From UKL13-2 sp044229235 (GTDB lineage Bacteria > Pseudomonadota > Gammaproteobacteria > Burkholderiales > Usitatibacteraceae): DNA of 64,000 bases. Positions 63,167-64,000 of the stretch are shown here, piece after piece. Position 1 is the first letter of the stretch. The number at the start of each line of letters is the position of its first letter. Location of the stretch: NCBI GenBank assembly GCA_044229235.1, contig JBGATH010000017.1:1-64000 (forward strand), in the 5' to 3' direction. The notes under the pieces are model-generated. The model ran no database searches. It saw nothing but the letters and a program-made list of their open reading frames with translations, and was not told the origin of the DNA. A program made the position numbers and the translations under genes.

Positions 63167-64000
63167 TCAGAGATCGAATTCTGCGGCAGCGTCGGTAAAC
63201 TGGTTGATGCCGGCTGCCAGCGAGGTGAGCATGGTGCGCTCGGCGGCGCTAAGTAACGGATTCCAGATGTCGAATATCAGCACCACGCGCAGTTTATCGC
63301 TGGTATTCCAGGCTTCGTGGTCGATGGTATCGTCGAAGACGAATGCCTTGCCAGGCTCCCAGATGCGCGTTTCGTTGCCACAACGGAAACCGCAGCCCTC
63401 CGGGACGATCAGCGGGACATGCACCACCATGCGCACATTTGATACACCGGTGTGTGGCGGAATATGGGTTTTCGGCTTTAGCAGGGAGAACATGGCCGCC
63501 GGGGTTCGACCGGGCTGCACAGGTTGCGGTGCCTGCGCCAGCAGCGACATGGTCAGCGGGCACTTGGCCGCGTTGCCGTCGATGCGTTTGCCGTTCTTGA
63601 ACAGGTGAAACGCGCTCCATCGGGGCGAGTTATTCAATTCAGCCCATTGATTCAGTGGCACGTCGTCAGGATACGAAATGTAGGGCGTAAATCCCTCCTC
63701 CTGCTGCAGAACGTTCAGGAATTCGTCGCGTATCGCGTCGGTGGCGGCTTCGAACGGATCCAGCCATGGAAAATCCTGGCGGTCAAAAAACTCAATGGCC
63801 GGCAGCCCCGGGTAGTACTGGACCACCGGCATGGCGTCAAACCGGCGCTTGCGGCCCAACATGATGTCGACCGACGCCCGAAAGCGTTCCAACCGCTCAC
63901 CGGACAGCGCGCGATAGGCCGGATCCAGAAAGCCGTCAAGGAACTTGCCCATGTCGTCGTTGTACTTCTCATGAAACTGGCGCGCGTGTAGTACCGCAGG
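63167..64000 (-). CDS. aspartyl/asparaginyl beta-hydroxylase family protein (5' end outside window)
   Basis: At least 277 residues of an Fe(II)/2-oxoglutarate hydroxylase are visible. The iron ligands are the His in PPHTGVSN (63452-63454) and the His in DTIDHEAWN (63317-63319), with 'GFRCGNETRIWEPGKAFVFDD' and 'RVVLIFDIWNP' completing the fold. An ATG at 63952 gives 261 residues, but the frame stays open to the window edge (reading FHEKYNDD just before), so the true start probably lies outside. Its TonB receptor neighbours are a common pairing. Target unknown. Confidence 0.85.
   Translation of the reverse strand, partial: PAVLHARQFHEKYNDDMGKFLDGFLDPAYRALSGERLERFRASVDIMLGRKRRFDAMPVVQYYPGLPAIEFFDRQDFPWLDPFEAATDAIRDEFLNVLQQEEGFTPYISYPDDVPLNQWAELNNSPRWSAFHLFKNGKRIDGNAAKCPLTMSLLAQAPQPVQPGRTPAAMFSLLKPKTHIPPHTGVSNVRMVVHVPLIVPEGCGFRCGNETRIWEPGKAFVFDDTIDHEAWNTSDKLRVVLIFDIWNPLLSAAERTMLTSLAAGINQFTDAAAEFDL

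Noticed and set aside
1..64000. CRISPR array, prophage, transposase or integrase genes
   Set aside because: I looked for short regularly spaced repeats, integrase and transposase motifs and terminal inverted repeats. I found only the palindromic hairpins and the 54-bp in-gene repeats.

Overview
The window looks like a chromosomal segment of a GC-rich betaproteobacterium, probably Burkholderiales or a near relative. The main pointers are an intracellular PHB depolymerase next to a PhaM-type granule protein, a DUF2863 protein, a beta-type NusA and the order rimP-nusA-infB-rbfA-truB-rpsO-pnp. All identifications are by eye from motifs; no database search was run. I see no prophage, insertion sequence or CRISPR array.

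Layout. 1-5.8 kb: the end of a glutathione S-transferase, a GNAT acetyltransferase, an HtrA/Deg protease, an alpha/beta hydrolase with a DUF1993 gene, a tiny membrane peptide, an esterase and a PEP-CTERM protein. 5.9-17.5 kb: DUF2863, a LysR regulator, an SRPBCC-YHS-AlkD operon, a GlcG / zinc-ribbon / SDR / DUF3109 cluster, a PAS-GGDEF-EAL c-di-GMP enzyme, an aldo/keto reductase, a KTSC protein and an OmpA-like protein. 17.7-25.2 kb: two translationally coupled exported amidohydrolases, malate synthase A (glyoxylate shunt) and a divergent LysR regulator. 25.4-36.1 kb: a FecR/DUF6600-like protein divergent from a 1073-residue coiled-coil/AsmA-like protein, ferredoxin-NADP reductase, a lipoprotein prolyl oligopeptidase and a CorA-like membrane protein. 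36.1-44.3 kb: an ECF sigma / membrane anti-sigma-like / secreted protein operon, maleylacetoacetate isomerase, a Nudix CoA pyrophosphatase, FKBP, proline iminopeptidase and phaZ-phaM.

44.4-53.7 kb is a minus-strand informational block. It holds tRNA genes for Pro, Arg and His, then (against the coordinates) rimP, nusA, infB, rbfA, truB, rpsO and pnp. Recognisable promoters precede the tRNA genes, rpsO and rimP. Terminator hairpins follow pnp, sit between rpsO and pnp, and lie in the rimP leader. 54-64 kb carries three large TonB-dependent receptors in a row, each with its own terminator, followed by a convergent aspartyl/asparaginyl beta-hydroxylase-type gene cut by the window edge. Such receptor/hydroxylase pairings suggest uptake of a complex nutrient, but the substrate cannot be read from sequence.

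The least explained items are the coiled-coil/AsmA fusion, the sigma/anti-sigma/secreted-protein operon, a family of long palindromic intergenic hairpins, a small membrane peptide ending in a TonB-receptor-like motif, amidohydrolase domains lacking metal ligands, and leader hairpins before rimP and rpsO.
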